The notes: a model not told the origin generated them from the sequence alone. DNA of 64,000 bases from Micromonospora zamorensis (GCF_900090275.1 NZ_LT607755.1:6820001-6884000), one strand, 5' to 3'. Positions 17,427-28,370 are shown, numbered from the stretch's first letter. Made by a program: numbers and translations.

Positions 17427-18962
17427 TCAGCCGTCGGCCCCCGTCGATCCCGACGCCGTCGGCGTCCCGCCGCCCGCCCCACCGGTCGGCGGCGCCGCGC
17501 CGTTCGCCGGAGGAGACGGCGCCGGTCCGGCCGGAGATGCGGCCGCCGCCGACCCGTCCGGCGAGAAGACCGAGAGCGCGTCCTCACGCTTCAGGGTGGG
17601 TCCGGTCGGGATCAGTGCGAGCAGCGAACCGGGCACCGCGAGCGGAGTGACCCCGCCGTAACCGAGCACCCCCAGCGTCGCCGCCGAGCCGAGGGGGTAT
17701 CGGATGCCCTGCGGGCTGATCAGGTAGATCGTCGAACCGGCGGCACCGGAACCGCTGGTCCCGGCACCGGGCGAGGCCTGCGCGATGACGCCCTTGCCGC
17801 CGGGCAGCAGCACCGCCTCGGCGGTGCGTACGGCGTCCCGCCTGGTCTGTGGCACCGGCACCGCGCCCGGATCGGTCGCGGTCAGCTCGTTCGGCACCCG
17901 GTCGAAGACCTCCAGGGTCGTGGTGGGAGGGCCGCCGGAACTGCTCGCCCGGTAGGTCGCGCAGAGGGCGGTCCGACCCGACGCGGCCGGGTGGAAGGCG
18001 GGCATCGTCTCCGGCAGCCCCTCCTCCTCGACGCGCTGCTCGACATACAGCTCGCCCGCCTGGTTGGGGGTGATGTCGGTGATCTGACCGCCGCCGCCGA
18101 CCATCAGCAGGGCGGTGATCTCACTGATCGACGCGAGGCCCTCCCGGGTGAGCACGTAGTGCCGCCCGGCCGCGCTGAACACCTGACCGATGGTGGCCGG
18201 TCGGCTGGCCACCATCCGGGTGCTGGACTCACCCTCACCGGCCAGCGACGGCTTGCGCAGCGGTGGCCCGGCCGGTACGGCGTTGAGCAGTTGCTGCCCG
18301 ACCCGCAACTGCGCGGCGCCGGGCAACTTCAACGCCGTGATCGTCTGGTCACCGCCGAGCACCTGGAGTCGGATGTTGTTGGTGACCAGGTACTTCTGAT
18401 CGTCCACCACGACCAGCACCGCCCGGTCGCCCAGCGGCACACCGCCGGGCAGCGCCCGGTCGATCACCACCCGGGTGCCGGAGCGCTGCGGGTCGACCGG
18501 ATCGGGCACGTCGCAGACCGACCAGGGCAGACCGGTCAGCGACTTGCGGTCCGGCAGAGCGTCCGGCGCCCCGACGATGCCGAGGGTCAACCCCCGTGGA
18601 CGGTCCCGCAGTGCCGCCTGGGACATCGTCCGCACCTCGGCGTCGGGCTTGTCGAGGATCAGGCGGGCCGACGCGTAGTTGAGCGTCGGATGCAGCTGCC
18701 CGCTCATGAAGACGTACGTCGCGCCGGTTTCCCGTTCGATGACCAGGGTCTGGTCGTTCAGCGGCGCGGTGTTCCCGGTCAGCTGGCCGTAGGCGCCGAC
18801 GCCACCGAGCACGACGGCTGCGGTGATGACACTGCCGAAGACGGCCATGCCGAGCCGCCGCATCGGCAGGTTGGTGGTCTCCGGATCGCCCGACAGCAAC
18901 GCGGAGACGATCCGGCGGGTGACGAAGCGGTACGCCTGCACCTGATCGCGGCGGGTCCGCAT
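17427..18962 (-). CDS. eccB: Type VII secretion protein EccB
   Basis: A 511-residue EccB starting at ATG 18962 behind GGAGGTAAG. The short cytoplasmic N terminus (RTRRDQVQAYRFVTRRIVSAL) is the family signature, followed by one membrane helix (~residues 36-58, GMAVFGSVITAAVVLGGVGA). The periplasmic-side region carries the repeat domains with two conserved cysteines (SVCDVPDP and ALCATYRAS) and segments such as YLISPQGIRYPLG. The C-terminal 45 residues are a Pro/Ala/Gly-rich tail. EccB is a core component of the ESX membrane pore. The gene is divergent from eccE. Confidence 0.95.
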   Translation of the reverse strand: MRTRRDQVQAYRFVTRRIVSALLSGDPETTNLPMRRLGMAVFGSVITAAVVLGGVGAYGQLTGNTAPLNDQTLVIERETGATYVFMSGQLHPTLNYASARLILDKPDAEVRTMSQAALRDRPRGLTLGIVGAPDALPDRKSLTGLPWSVCDVPDPVDPQRSGTRVVIDRALPGGVPLGDRAVLVVVDDQKYLVTNNIRLQVLGGDQTITALKLPGAAQLRVGQQLLNAVPAGPPLRKPSLAGEGESSTRMVASRPATIGQVFSAAGRHYVLTREGLASISEITALLMVGGGGQITDITPNQAGELYVEQRVEEEGLPETMPAFHPAASGRTALCATYRASSSGGPPTTTLEVFDRVPNELTATDPGAVPVPQTRRDAVRTAEAVLLPGGKGVIAQASPGAGTSGSGAAGSTIYLISPQGIRYPLGSAATLGVLGYGGVTPLAVPGSLLALIPTGPTLKREDALSVFSPDGSAAAASPAGPAPSPPANGAAPPTGGAGGGTPTASGSTGADG

Positions 18963-19122
18963 GACTTACCTCCGGCGGGGTGGATCCGCGACGATCAGGT
19001 CGGGGTGCCGTCGCGGGCTTCCCTACGATAAGGGGCCGACCGGGGTTCCTCGGGACCACCGTTCGTGGCCGGCACCGGACCGACCCGGCGCAGAGTCGTA
19101 CGTGCAGGAGGGACAGTCAGCG

Positions 19123-20307
19123 ATGACGCAGGTTCAGGCACGACCCGCCCGAGCGGCCACGGACCCGTCCACCGTTGCGACGCGGTCGACGCCGCCGACC
19201 GACCGGCCCGGCCGTGGACGGGTTGGCCCGGTGCTGGTCGGGCAGCTCGTGTTGTTGGAGTTGTGCGTGGTCGGCGTCTGGGCCGCGTCGGCCGGGCCCG
19301 GTTGGGTGCTCGCCGTGGCGGGCGGCGCGGCGGTGCTGGTCGTCCTGGCGACCTTCGCCCGCAGGGGTGGCCGCTGGTGGTTCGAGGATCTGCTGCTGCG
19401 CCGGCGGATGCGACGTCGCGGTGAGCGCGCGTCGGCGGCGCTTGCCGGCGGCACGGCCGCCGACCCGCGGTTGGTCGCGCTCGCCCCCGAGTTGAGCTTC
19501 ATCGAGTTGACCGACCGGGGCACCCGGCTCGGCATCGGGCAGGACGCCCAGGGGTGGTTCGCCGCTGTCGCGTTGCAGTCCGCCAGCGGTACGACGGTCG
19601 GCTCGGCGCACGCCTCCACCGTGGATCGGGTTCTGGGCGTGCTCACGGACTTCAGTGCCCCCGTGTCCCGGGCCCAGGTCGTCGCACACACCCTGGTCTG
19701 GTATCCGGCGCCCGGTGCGCCGCCAGCGGCTCACCGGACCGTCTGGGTGGCGCTGCGGGTCACCGTCAGCGACGCGCGGGTCGAGGCGGTCAGCAGGGGT
19801 GGCGGGCTGCCCGGCGTACACCGGACCGTGGCCGCCGGGATCGGTCGGCTCGGCAAGGCGCTGACCAGCGCGGGTCTGGCGCATCGGCCGCTGGGTCGCG
19901 AGGAGCTGCGCGCGGCCGTTGTCTCGGCCGCCGGTCTGGACCTGGGCCCGGAGGCGCCGACGGAGACCTGGCGAGGGCTGCGCGGCGGCGGTTGGACCCA
20001 CCGGTGCATGACCCTGCGGGGTCGTTCGGACGCGCCACTCGGTCCGCTCGTCGACGCGATCACCGCGACCTCGGCGCCGTCGCACACGGTTGCCGCGACC
20101 GTGTCGGTGGACGGCCGGGTGGCGGCGCCGCTGCTGCGGGTCGCCGCGATGGACAACCACGTCGAGGCGCTGGTCAAGGTGGTACGTGACGTCGCCCATC
20201 GGACGGGCATGTCCGCCCGACCCCTGGACGGTCAGCATGGTCCGGGCGTCTACGCCACCGCGCCGGTCGCATCCGCGCTGGGGGTCGCCGCCCGCCCGCA
20301 AGCGTAG
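19123..20307 (+). CDS. eccE: Type VII secretion protein EccE
   Basis: ATG 19123 is chosen as the first Met before the two membrane helices; GGAGGG lies about 10 nt upstream. The 394-residue protein has two N-terminal helices (PVLVGQLVLLELCVVGVWAA and WVLAVAGGAAVLVVLATFA) and a soluble C-terminal domain of about 300 residues with the EccE pattern (LSFIELTDRGTRLGIGQDAQ, then WVALRVTVSDARVEAVSRGG). EccE sits on the outer edge of the ESX membrane complex and stabilises it. The gene is divergent from eccB and convergent with eccD, 16 bp apart. Confidence 0.9.
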   Translation: MTQVQARPARAATDPSTVATRSTPPTDRPGRGRVGPVLVGQLVLLELCVVGVWAASAGPGWVLAVAGGAAVLVVLATFARRGGRWWFEDLLLRRRMRRRGERASAALAGGTAADPRLVALAPELSFIELTDRGTRLGIGQDAQGWFAAVALQSASGTTVGSAHASTVDRVLGVLTDFSAPVSRAQVVAHTLVWYPAPGAPPAAHRTVWVALRVTVSDARVEAVSRGGGLPGVHRTVAAGIGRLGKALTSAGLAHRPLGREELRAAVVSAAGLDLGPEAPTETWRGLRGGGWTHRCMTLRGRSDAPLGPLVDAITATSAPSHTVAATVSVDGRVAAPLLRVAAMDNHVEALVKVVRDVAHRTGMSARPLDGQHGPGVYATAPVASALGVAARPQA

Positions 20308-20323
20308 GGACCGGCATGGGCGG

Positions 20324-21721
20324 TCAGGGCCGGAGGTTGACGATCCAGCCGTAGAGGCCGCACACCCAGAAGGCGAGCGGGACCAGCGCGATGATCAGCA
20401 GGATCTCAGCGATGTCGAGGAGGCGGCCCCAGACCGGCGAGATGCGCTTGCCGGCGACGCTCAGACCGTAGATCAGGCTGACCACGGCGGCCAGCACCAG
20501 CCCGCCGAGGATCAGACCGAGCCGGACCGACAGCGATCCGTCGGCGAAGGTGGCCGCAGCGGCCAGACCCAGCCCGACGGTGCCCGCCAGCAGCACCGGG
20601 GTGCGCTGCGCACGGCCCAGGAGCGGTCGGGCCCGCAGCAACGACAGCAGGGCCAGCACCAGGCACAGCAGCACCGCCGGCAGGCGTCCGTCGAGGGCCA
20701 GCACGAACTGCGCGCCCAGCACCAGCAGCGACACCGTCCACAGCAGACCGGTCATGAACTGGTCGGCGCGTTCGCTGCGCTGGAGCACCTGCCGGCCGTC
20801 CACCGACTCGGTGTCGGTCTTCAGGTCCTCCGGGCCGGTCGGGATCGACGGCACCGGCAGTCTCGCCAGCCGGTAGGCCATCATCGGCAGCGCCGGCACG
20901 ACGCCGAACGCCACAGCGGCCACCACCGCCGCGGCCGCCGGCGCGTCCAGGCCGAAGACCAGGCAGAGCAGTGCGCCCAGGCCGGTCGCGGCCCCCACCC
21001 CGATCGCGGCGAAGAAGAGGGGGTACCGGTCACCGACCGCCATCACGGCCACCGCCCCGGCGACCACCGCGGCGGTCGACGCCAGCAGCACGTGCGGGCT
21101 GGCCAGCTCGGTCAGCGGCCGATCACCGGCGAGCAGCAGCAGACCGCCGGTGGCGGCGTGCACCAGGCCGACGATGGCCAGCACCGCGCCGGTCTGACTG
21201 TCGCCGACGGCCCTGGACAGCACCGCCGCACCCACCAGCAACGCCACCGCGACCAGCAGGGCGGCCACCGCGCCGGGCAGGTGCGGCGGGCCGGCGAAGA
21301 GCGCGGCCAACGCACCGGCGCCGAGCGCCGCCGCCGCGAAGACCACCGCGAAGGACCGGGTCGCACCGACCTGCCAGGCACCGGGGCGCTGGTTGGTCGC
21401 GGTGGCGACCGCATCCACCACGTCGTCGAAGACGATCTCCGGAGCGGCCGCGGACCGCGGATTGAAGTAGAGCACCTCACCGTCACGAACACTGAGCTGC
21501 GCAGCCGTACGCCCACCGTCCAGCGGCGCACCGCCCAGTCTGGACAGTGCCCAGCCACCGTGCCGCGCGCCCTCGTCGGCCATGTCCTCACCCGCGTAGC
21601 GCAGCAGGGTGGGAAGCAGGTCCGCCATCGGGACGTCTGACGGCAGCGCCAGGTCCATCCGGGTACGCGGAGCCACGATGGTGATCCGGCTCAGACCACC
21701 GGTCGCCGTGTTCGTCGCCAC
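20324..21721 (-). CDS. eccD: Type VII secretion integral membrane protein EccD
   Basis: GTG 21721 is chosen because CTGGAGG lies 5 nt upstream, although the frame is open further. The 465-residue protein has an N-terminal ubiquitin-like YukD domain ([20 protein letters not shown] through ~residue 85) and then about eleven hydrophobic helices to the C terminus (ending [14 protein letters not shown]). EccD forms the membrane vestibule of the ESX channel. It is divergent from eccC with a 165-bp intergenic region, which should contain promoters for both, and convergent with eccE. Confidence 0.94.
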   Translation of the reverse strand: MATNTATGGLSRITIVAPRTRMDLALPSDVPMADLLPTLLRYAGEDMADEGARHGGWALSRLGGAPLDGGRTAAQLSVRDGEVLYFNPRSAAAPEIVFDDVVDAVATATNQRPGAWQVGATRSFAVVFAAAALGAGALAALFAGPPHLPGAVAALLVAVALLVGAAVLSRAVGDSQTGAVLAIVGLVHAATGGLLLLAGDRPLTELASPHVLLASTAAVVAGAVAVMAVGDRYPLFFAAIGVGAATGLGALLCLVFGLDAPAAAAVVAAVAFGVVPALPMMAYRLARLPVPSIPTGPEDLKTDTESVDGRQVLQRSERADQFMTGLLWTVSLLVLGAQFVLALDGRLPAVLLCLVLALLSLLRARPLLGRAQRTPVLLAGTVGLGLAAAATFADGSLSVRLGLILGGLVLAAVVSLIYGLSVAGKRISPVWGRLLDIAEILLIIALVPLAFWVCGLYGWIVNLRP

Positions 21722-21886
21722 AGTGGCCTCCAGGTGTGCGTCTGTGATCGGCTGGCCGCGATGCTGCGTCCGGGTCCACCGCGCCCACGGCAGATTACCT
21801 ACGATGGCGGGCACGTACGATGCCCACCCGCGGGCTCCGGTCCGCGGCGGCACGTCATCAGGGCCGCTTCTGGGGAGGAGACAGCC

Positions 21887-24800
21887 GTGAGCACTGTCGT
21901 GTTCCGCAGGCTCCCGCGTCAGCCGGGGCCCGCCCTACCGCGCGGCGAGGTGCTGCTGGAGTCGCCTCCCGAGCTGCCGGAGCCGACGCCCCGCGGCATG
22001 GGGCAGCTGCTCATGATCCTGCCGATGTTCTGCGGGGTCGGTGCGATGGCCTTCCTCTACGCCGGCAAGGGCGGCGGCATGATGACGTACGTCGCCGGTG
22101 GTCTCTTCGGCGTCTCGATGCTCGGCATGGCGATCGGTTCACTCGCCAACAGCGGTGGCAAGGACAAGGCCGAGTTGAACGCCGACCGCCGCGACTACAT
22201 GCGTTACCTGGCCCAGATGCGCAAGCGCACCCGGCGGGCCGCTGAGCAGCAGCGGGCCGCGATGGCCTGGCGGCACCCGGAGCCCGACGCGCTCTGGTCG
22301 ATCGCGGCGTCCCGCCGCCTCTGGGAGCGGCGGATCACCGAGGACGACTTCGGCGAGACCCGCATCGCCCTCGGCCCGCAGCGGCTGGCCGTGGAGATCG
22401 TCCCGCCGGAGACGAAGCCGGTGGAGGACCTGGAGCCGATGAGCGCCATCGCGCTCCGCCGGTTCGTCCGCGCGCACTCCACAGTGCCCGAGCTGCCGAC
22501 CGCCCTGTCGGTGCGCGCGTTCAGTCGAGTGGCGCTGCGTGGTGACCGCGAGCCCGTGCTCAACCTGACCCGGGCGGCGCTCGGGCAGCTGGCCACCTTC
22601 CACGCACCGGACGACCTGGTGGTCGCGGTGGTCGCCGCTCCGGACCGACAGTCGTCGTGGGGCTGGGTCAAGTGGCTGCCACACGCCCACCACAGCGCCC
22701 GTACGGACGCCGCCGGCGCGCGCCGGTTGGTCTTCGCCAGCCTGGCCGAGGCCGAGGCCGCGCTCGCCGGTGAGCTGGCGGGGCGACCCCGGTTCGCCCC
22801 CGAGGCCAAGCCGCTGACCACCGCCGCGCACCTGGTCGTGGTCATCGACGGCGGGGAGGTCTCACCGACCTGCCAACTGGTGGGGCCAGGGTTGCTCGGC
22901 ACCACCGTGATCGACCTTTCCGGGACGGTGCCGCGCGACGCGGGCCGCTGGCTGCTCTGCCTCGACGTGGCTGACGGAAGCTCGCTCGACCTGATCCGGG
23001 GCAGCTCGTCGTCGCCGCTGGGTCGACCCGACCAGCTCAGCGCCGAGGCCGCCGAGGGGCTGGCCCGGCAGATCGCCCCGTACCGGCTCTCCCAGCAGCA
23101 GACCAGCAGCGACGAGCCGCTGGCCCGCAGCATGGAGCTGCCGGACCTGCTCGGTGTGGGTGACGCCGCGACGGTCGACGTCCAGAACACCTGGCGACCG
23201 CGGGGCCACCGGGACCGGCTGCGAATCCCGCTCGGTGTCGGCCCGGACGGCAACGTGGTCGAGCTGGACTTCAAGGAGTCGGCGCACGAGGGCATGGGCC
23301 CGCACGGTCTGGTGATCGGTGCGACCGGGTCGGGCAAGAGCGAGCTGCTCCGGACGGTGGTGGCCGCGTTGGCGGTGACCCACTCGTCGGAGGAGCTGAA
23401 CTTCGTCCTGGTGGACTTCAAGGGCGGCGCGACGTTCGCCTCGTTGGAGGCGCTGCCGCACACCAGCGCGGTCATCACCAACCTGGCCGACGAGCTGCCG
23501 CTGGTCGACCGGATGCGCGACGCGCTCGCCGGGGAGATGGTGCGCCGGCAGGAGCTGCTGCGGGCGGCCGGCAACTACGTCTCCCGCTTTGAGTACGAGA
23601 AGGCCCGCGCGGCCGGTGAGCCGCTCGCCCCGATGCCCAGCCTGTTGATCATCTGTGACGAGTTCAGCGAGCTGCTCGCCGCCAAGCCCGACTTCATCGA
23701 CCTGTTCGTGATGATCGGCCGACTGGGCCGGTCGCTCGGCGTGCACCTGCTGCTGGCCAGCCAGCGACTCGAAGAGGGCAAGCTCCGCGGTCTGGACACG
23801 CACCTGTCGTACCGGATCGGTCTGCGTACCTTCTCCGCCGTGGAGAGCCGGATCGTGCTCGGTGTCCCGGACGCGTACGAGCTGCCGAACGCGCCCGGTC
23901 ACGGTTACCTGAAGACCGACACCAGCACGATGCTGCGGTTCCGGGCCGCGTACGTGTCGGGGGCGTACCGGGCGCCGGGGCAGCAGGCCTCCGCGTCGCA
24001 GGCGCTGGTGCAGCGACGGATCGTGCCGTACGGCCTCGACTTCGTTCCGGCCCAGGTCCCGCAGGTGCCGGTGGCCACCACGCCCGAGCCGGAGCAACCG
24101 GCCGACGGCAAGGCCGTGGCGATGCTCGACGTGCTGATCGACCAGCTCAAGGGTCGAGGGCGTCCCGCCCACCAGGTGTGGCTGCCGCCGCTGGCCGATC
24201 CGCCGGGCCTCGGCGAGCTGCTCGGCGCGCTGGCGGTCGACCCGACCTACGGGCTGTGCACGGCGTCCTGGCCCGGGCGGGGGCGGCTGACCGTACCGGT
24301 CGGGGTGGTGGACCGCCCGTACGAGCAGCGCCGTGACCCGATGATGGTCGAGCTGGCCGGCGCCGGCGGCAACGTGGTCATCGTCGGCCGCTCACTGAGT
24401 GGCAAGAGCACCATGCTGCGTACGCTGCTCGCCTCGTTGGCACTCACCCACACGCCGCGTGAGGTGCAGTTCTTCTGCCTGGACTTCGGTGGGGGCGCGC
24501 TGCGCAGTCTCGACCGGTTGCCGCACATGGCGGGGGTGGCCGGTCGTCGGGACGTCGAGGCGGTCCGCCGGACGGTGGCCGAGGTGGTGGCCGTCCTGGA
24601 CGAACGGGAGACGCGTTTCGCCCAGCACGGCATCGACTCGGTGGCCAGCTACCGTCGCCGCCGGGCCGCCGGTGAGTTCGCGGACGACCCGTTCGGCGAC
24701 GTGTTCCTGGTGGTGGACGGCTGGAACACGCTGCGCCAGGAGTACGAGGAGCTGGAGCAGACGATCACCACGCTGGCCAACCGGGGGCTCGGTTTCGGCG

Positions 24801-25852
24801 TTCACGTGGTGCTCACGGCGGTGCGTTGGGCCGAGATCCGGATCAACATGCGGGATCTGCTCGGCACCAAGTTGGAGCTGCGCCTCGGTGACGCGTCGGA
24901 GTCCGAGATCGATCGTCGGGCGGCGACGAACGTGCCGGAGAAGTCGCCCGGTCGCGGTCTGACGCGCGACAAGCTGCACTTCCTCACTGCCATCTCGCGC
25001 ATCGACGGTCGTCGGGACATCGACGACCTGAGTGAGGCGTCGTTGTCCCTGGCGGGGCACGTGGCGGCCAACTGGCCGGGGCGTCCGGCGCCGAAGGTGC
25101 GGCTACTGCCGCGCAGGCTTCCGGTGGCCGAGCTGGCCCGGCTCATCGACCGGTCGGCACCCGGCCTGCCGATCGGTGTCAACGAGTCGGCGCTCGCGCC
25201 GGTCTACCTGGACCTGGTCAACGAGCCGCACCTGACGGTCTTCGGCGACGCGGAGTGCGGCAAGACCAACCTGCTGCGGTTGATCGCCCGGGGCATCACC
25301 GAGCGGTACACGCCGGCGCAGGCCCGCCTGGTGATCGCCGACTACCGGCGTGGTCTGCTGGGTGCGGTCGAGGGTGATCACCTGCTGGACTACGCCCCGT
25401 CGAACCAGGCGTTCGCGCAGGGTCTCGGCTCGATCCGCAGCGCGTTGTCCAACCGGCTGCCCGGCCCGGACGTGACCACCGCCCAGCTGCGCGACCGCAG
25501 TTGGTGGAAGGGCCCCGACCTGTACATCCTGGTGGACGACTACGACCTGGTCGCCTCCGGTGGCAGCAATCCGCTCAGCGCCCTGCAGGAGCTGCTGCCG
25601 CAGGCACGCGACATCGGTCTGCACCTGGTCATCACACGTCGGGTCGGCGGGGTGTCCCGGGCGCTCTACGAGCCGGTGCTGCAACGGTTGCGCGAACTGG
25701 ACTCACCGGGCCTGCTGATGTCCGGCAACCGGGAGGAGGGCGCGGTCTTCGGAACGTTGCGGCCGAGCCCGCAGCCGCCTGGTCGCGGCACCCTCGTCCG
25801 ACGGCGTGATGGTCAGCAACTGATCCAGACCGCCTGGGCGGAGCCGTCCTGA
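21887..25852 (+). CDS. eccC: Type VII secretion ATPase EccC (fused EccCa-EccCb)
   Basis: A 1321-residue fused EccC starting at GTG 21887 behind GGGGAGGAG. Two N-terminal membrane helices ([19 protein letters not shown] and [20 protein letters not shown]) precede three FtsK/SpoIIIE ATPase domains. Walker A motifs are [11 protein letters not shown] (Lys484), [14 protein letters not shown] (Lys840) and [12 protein letters not shown] (Lys1126). Walker B is canonical in domain 1 ([12 protein letters not shown]) but weak in domain 2 ([11 protein letters not shown]) and altered in domain 3 ([11 protein letters not shown]), as usual for EccC where domain 1 does most catalysis and domain 3 binds the substrate signal. 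It drives export of the adjacent WXG100 pair. Confidence 0.95.
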   Translation: MSTVVFRRLPRQPGPALPRGEVLLESPPELPEPTPRGMGQLLMILPMFCGVGAMAFLYAGKGGGMMTYVAGGLFGVSMLGMAIGSLANSGGKDKAELNADRRDYMRYLAQMRKRTRRAAEQQRAAMAWRHPEPDALWSIAASRRLWERRITEDDFGETRIALGPQRLAVEIVPPETKPVEDLEPMSAIALRRFVRAHSTVPELPTALSVRAFSRVALRGDREPVLNLTRAALGQLATFHAPDDLVVAVVAAPDRQSSWGWVKWLPHAHHSARTDAAGARRLVFASLAEAEAALAGELAGRPRFAPEAKPLTTAAHLVVVIDGGEVSPTCQLVGPGLLGTTVIDLSGTVPRDAGRWLLCLDVADGSSLDLIRGSSSSPLGRPDQLSAEAAEGLARQIAPYRLSQQQTSSDEPLARSMELPDLLGVGDAATVDVQNTWRPRGHRDRLRIPLGVGPDGNVVELDFKESAHEGMGPHGLVIGATGSGKSELLRTVVAALAVTHSSEELNFVLVDFKGGATFASLEALPHTSAVITNLADELPLVDRMRDALAGEMVRRQELLRAAGNYVSRFEYEKARAAGEPLAPMPSLLIICDEFSELLAAKPDFIDLFVMIGRLGRSLGVHLLLASQRLEEGKLRGLDTHLSYRIGLRTFSAVESRIVLGVPDAYELPNAPGHGYLKTDTSTMLRFRAAYVSGAYRAPGQQASASQALVQRRIVPYGLDFVPAQVPQVPVATTPEPEQPADGKAVAMLDVLIDQLKGRGRPAHQVWLPPLADPPGLGELLGALAVDPTYGLCTASWPGRGRLTVPVGVVDRPYEQRRDPMMVELAGAGGNVVIVGRSLSGKSTMLRTLLASLALTHTPREVQFFCLDFGGGALRSLDRLPHMAGVAGRRDVEAVRRTVAEVVAVLDERETRFAQHGIDSVASYRRRRAAGEFADDPFGDVFLVVDGWNTLRQEYEELEQTITTLANRGLGFGVHVVLTAVRWAEIRINMRDLLGTKLELRLGDASESEIDRRAATNVPEKSPGRGLTRDKLHFLTAISRIDGRRDIDDLSEASLSLAGHVAANWPGRPAPKVRLLPRRLPVAELARLIDRSAPGLPIGVNESALAPVYLDLVNEPHLTVFGDAECGKTNLLRLIARGITERYTPAQARLVIADYRRGLLGAVEGDHLLDYAPSNQAFAQGLGSIRSALSNRLPGPDVTTAQLRDRSWWKGPDLYILVDDYDLVASGGSNPLSALQELLPQARDIGLHLVITRRVGGVSRALYEPVLQRLRELDSPGLLMSGNREEGAVFGTLRPSPQPPGRGTLVRRRDGQQLIQTAWAEPS

Positions 25853-26058
25853 CCGGTGTCCGCCGTCCGGTGCGAGGTGATCGACCGCTCAGGTCCGATT
25901 CACCACCATCCATCGGACGTCGCCGGTCAGGGCTGCGAGGGCTGGTCTGCTTCCGCTACGGTCTTCACTGGAGTGTCCGTCGGTGGGGTGTTGCTGCCTT
26001 GCCGCGGGGGAGGGGTGCGGCGAATCCGCCACCACAACATGACGGAAGGGTGTGAGGC

Positions 26059-26367
26059 ATGGCGTTCGAGGTCGAAGCAGCGACTCTGCATACCGCCGCG
26101 AGTGACGTGCGGTCCACGCGCAGCGAGGTTGACGGCGAGCTGAAGAAGCTCTGGAACGTGGTCGACGACCTGGCGATGGCATGGAAGGGCCAGGCGTCCA
26201 CGGGCTTCCAGTCGCTGATGACGCGCTGGAGCGAAGACACGAGCAAGCTGCTGACGGCGATGGACAACATCGCCGATCTGCTCGACAAGTCGGGTACGAC
26301 GCACCAGGTCAACGACGAAGAGCAGCAGCAGATGCTGGACAAGTTCCACTCTGCTCTCAACCCGTGA
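26059..26367 (+). CDS. WXG100 family protein (ESX substrate, EsxB/CFP-10-like position)
   Basis: A 102-residue helical hairpin with the WxG turn (AMAWKGQASTGF) at about residues 41-44, preceded by a long first helix starting FEVEAATLHTAASDVRS. The C terminus (EEQQQMLDKFHSALNP) is the region that in EsxB homologues carries the EccC-binding export signal, although a strict YxxxD/E motif is not evident. It lies between eccC and a second WXG100 gene 25 bp downstream, the standard arrangement for a secreted heterodimer. A GAAGGGTG-type ribosome-binding site precedes the ATG. Confidence 0.92.
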   Translation: MAFEVEAATLHTAASDVRSTRSEVDGELKKLWNVVDDLAMAWKGQASTGFQSLMTRWSEDTSKLLTAMDNIADLLDKSGTTHQVNDEEQQQMLDKFHSALNP

Positions 26368-26392
26368 TCCGCAGCCAGCAGAGGAGGAAATC

Positions 26393-26671
26393 GTGACGAT
26401 CAAAGTTGACTATGCGGTCCTCGAGAGCAGCAACCAGCAGATGCAGGCCATCTCGAAGACCCTCGAGGAGAAGCTCGACACGCTGCGGTCGATGCTGACC
26501 AAGCTCCACTGGGACGGCGAGGACCGGGTTGCCTACGAGCAGCACCAGGCCAAGTGGGACGCGGCGGTCCAGGACATCAACCGCATCCTGAACGAGATCG
26601 GCGGCGCCGTCGGCATCGCCCGGGAAAACTACCTCACCACCGAGATGAGCAACTCGAAGGTGTGGGGCTGA
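26393..26671 (+). CDS. WXG100 family protein (ESX substrate, EsxA/ESAT-6-like position)
   Basis: A 92-residue WXG100 protein starting at GTG 26393 behind a strong GAGGAGG. The WxG turn is KLHWDGEDRVAYEQHQAKW at about residue 41, with two flanking helices and a short tail (TTEMSNSKVWG). It probably pairs with the upstream WXG100 protein to form the exported heterodimer recognised by EccC. A strong hairpin follows, ending the eccC-esx transcript before the convergent mycP. Confidence 0.92.
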   Translation: MTIKVDYAVLESSNQQMQAISKTLEEKLDTLRSMLTKLHWDGEDRVAYEQHQAKWDAAVQDINRILNEIGGAVGIARENYLTTEMSNSKVWG

Positions 26672-26686
26672 GGCATTCGGCGGGGT

Positions 26687-26717
26687 GGCTCCGGTCCGGT
26701 TGATCCGGGCCGGAGCC
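26687..26717. terminator. Terminator between the WXG100 pair and mycP
   Basis: A 13-bp stem (26687-26699 with 26705-26717, one G-U pair) with a 5-nt TTGAT loop lies 15 bp after the WXG100 stop and 33 bp from the mycP stop. The genes converge, so it probably works in both directions. Confidence 0.75.
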
Positions 26718-26750
26718 GCACTGTGTCTGGCCTCGGTGCGGCGGCGCCGG

Positions 26751-27983
26751 TCAGCCGGCAGCCGCTGAGTCGGTGCGCCGGCCCGGGCGCCAGCCCCGTC
26801 GGCGACCACGGGTGACGATCGGTCGCGCGATCAGCAGCAGCACGGTGAGCAGGCCACCGACCGCCGCCGCCCAGATCGCGGCGGGGCGTTGCCAGCCCAG
26901 CGGGTCGTCCTGCGCCGGGGGCATCGGGAGGGCGCCGGCGGGCGGGTTCGTCCGGGTGCCCAGCAGGCTCGACACCGCACGGTATGGATTCACCATGCCG
27001 TAGCCGATGTCGGCGTTGTGGCCTTCCGGTGGGTTGTCGGCCGTGCGTTCCAGCCGTTCGGCGATCTGTTGTGGACTGAGGTCCGGGTATGCGGCCCGGA
27101 CCAGCGCGGCCGCTCCCGAGACGTACGCGGCGGCGTAGCTGGTGCCGCCGTTCGGCTCGCCGCGGTAGCCGGCTCCCTGCGGTGCCGGCCCGATGATGTT
27201 CAACCCCGGTGCGGCGATGTCGACGTAGTCGCCGCTGATCGAGCTGCCCACGTGACCGCCCTGCTCGTCGACCCCACCGACGGCGATCACCCCGGGGTAC
27301 GCGGCCGGGTAACCCGGTCTGTCCTGCTGGCCCTCCTGCCGGTTGCCGGCGGCGGCGACCAGCACCACCCGCTTGGCCAGGGCACGCTCGACGGCGGCTG
27401 TCAGCTCGGGGCCGGGAACGGTGGTCAGGGACAGGTTGATGACGTCGGCGCCCTGCTCGACCGCCCAGTCGATGGCCGCGGCGATCTGCCCGGGGAGGTC
27501 GGGGTCGTTGGTGTCCTTGAGGTCCGGCAGGACCCGGACGGGGAGGATGCGGGCAGCCGGGGCGATGCCGCTGAACGGGACGCCCGTGCCCTCCCGGCCG
27601 GCGATGATGCCGGCGATCATCGTGCCGTGCCCGACCAGGTCGCACTGGCCCTGGTTGGCCGGCAGATCATTGAAGTCGCGGCCTTCGAGCACCTGACCAT
27701 TGAGCAGCGGATGGGTCGCGGAGACCCCGGAGTCGATCACCGCCACCGTGACGCCGGCGCCCCGGGACAGTGGCCACGCGGAGGACGGCTCAAGTCGGCG
27801 CAACGCCCATGGCGTCTCCGTCAGGCTCTCCTCGCTGCCGGGGCCGCAGGAGGGCGCTGCCGCGGCTGCCGGGGTGGGTGCCACCAGGCCGGCACCGAGC
27901 AGAGCCGCCAACGCTCCACTGAGGACCGCTGTGACGGGACGACGGGACAGGGTGGTCGCGCTCAACGGCGGGCATTCGCGCAC
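26751..27983 (-). CDS. mycP: Type VII secretion-associated serine protease mycosin
   Basis: A 410-residue subtilisin-like S8 protease with a signal peptide (VLSGALAALLGAGLVAPTPA). Its catalytic triad is Asp84 (VAVIDSGVSATHP), His119 (LVGHGTMIAG) and Ser282 (GGTSYAAAYVSGAA), with the oxyanion Asn in VAAAGNRQEG. A C-terminal membrane helix (AIWAAAVGGLLTVLLLIARP) and basic tail anchor it, as in MycP1-5. Mycosins stabilise the ESX complex and process substrates outside the cell. The GTG 27983 start has no strong ribosome-binding site, so a start a few codons downstream is possible. The gene is convergent with the WXG100 pair. Confidence 0.94.
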   Translation of the reverse strand: MRECPPLSATTLSRRPVTAVLSGALAALLGAGLVAPTPAAAAAPSCGPGSEESLTETPWALRRLEPSSAWPLSRGAGVTVAVIDSGVSATHPLLNGQVLEGRDFNDLPANQGQCDLVGHGTMIAGIIAGREGTGVPFSGIAPAARILPVRVLPDLKDTNDPDLPGQIAAAIDWAVEQGADVINLSLTTVPGPELTAAVERALAKRVVLVAAAGNRQEGQQDRPGYPAAYPGVIAVGGVDEQGGHVGSSISGDYVDIAAPGLNIIGPAPQGAGYRGEPNGGTSYAAAYVSGAAALVRAAYPDLSPQQIAERLERTADNPPEGHNADIGYGMVNPYRAVSSLLGTRTNPPAGALPMPPAQDDPLGWQRPAAIWAAAVGGLLTVLLLIARPIVTRGRRRGWRPGRRTDSAAAG

Positions 27984-28034
27984 CCGCAGAGATTACCGCT
28001 GTGCCCGGTCTTGCAGCGGCCCGGCGACCGACGC

Positions 28035-28370
28035 TCAGGCCTGGGGACCGACCTCCGCGGTGGACGGATCGGCGAACAGCGCGAGCAGGGCACCGACCTG
28101 GCGGTCGGCCTCGGCGGGATGACGGAACCGACCGGACGGGTTGAGGGTGTACTCGTTGCGCCGCCCGACGCGGGTGCGGTGCAGGTATCCGCCCGCCTCC
28201 AGGTCGGCGACGATCGCCTGCGCGGCACGTTCGGTCACGCCGACCTCGGCGGCGACATCCCGCAGCCGGGCGGTGGGGTCGCGGGCGATGGCCAGCAGAA
28301 CGTGCCCGTGGTTGGTGAGGAACGTCCAGTTCCGCCCACCACCGGTGTCGCCCGCTGCCGTCTTCGTCAT
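28035..28370 (-). CDS. Winged-helix transcriptional regulator (MarR/ArsR-like)
   Basis: A 111-residue protein starting at ATG 28370. It has a single winged-helix domain: LTNHGHVLLAIARDPTARLR, then the helix-turn-helix DVAAEVGVTERAAQAIVADL and a wing (GYLHRTRVGRRNEYTLNPSG). There is no obvious ligand-binding cysteine cluster. It is divergent from the carbonic anhydrase gene, separated by 227 bp containing a 7-bp inverted repeat (28499-28519), so it may regulate that gene and itself. Confidence 0.8.
   Translation of the reverse strand: MTKTAAGDTGGGRNWTFLTNHGHVLLAIARDPTARLRDVAAEVGVTERAAQAIVADLEAGGYLHRTRVGRRNEYTLNPSGRFRHPAEADRQVGALLALFADPSTAEVGPQA

Noticed and set aside
20090..21640. 516-codon plus-strand frame across eccE and eccD
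   Set aside because: Opposite to eccD membrane helices, giving an artificial Gln/His/Arg-rich sequence.
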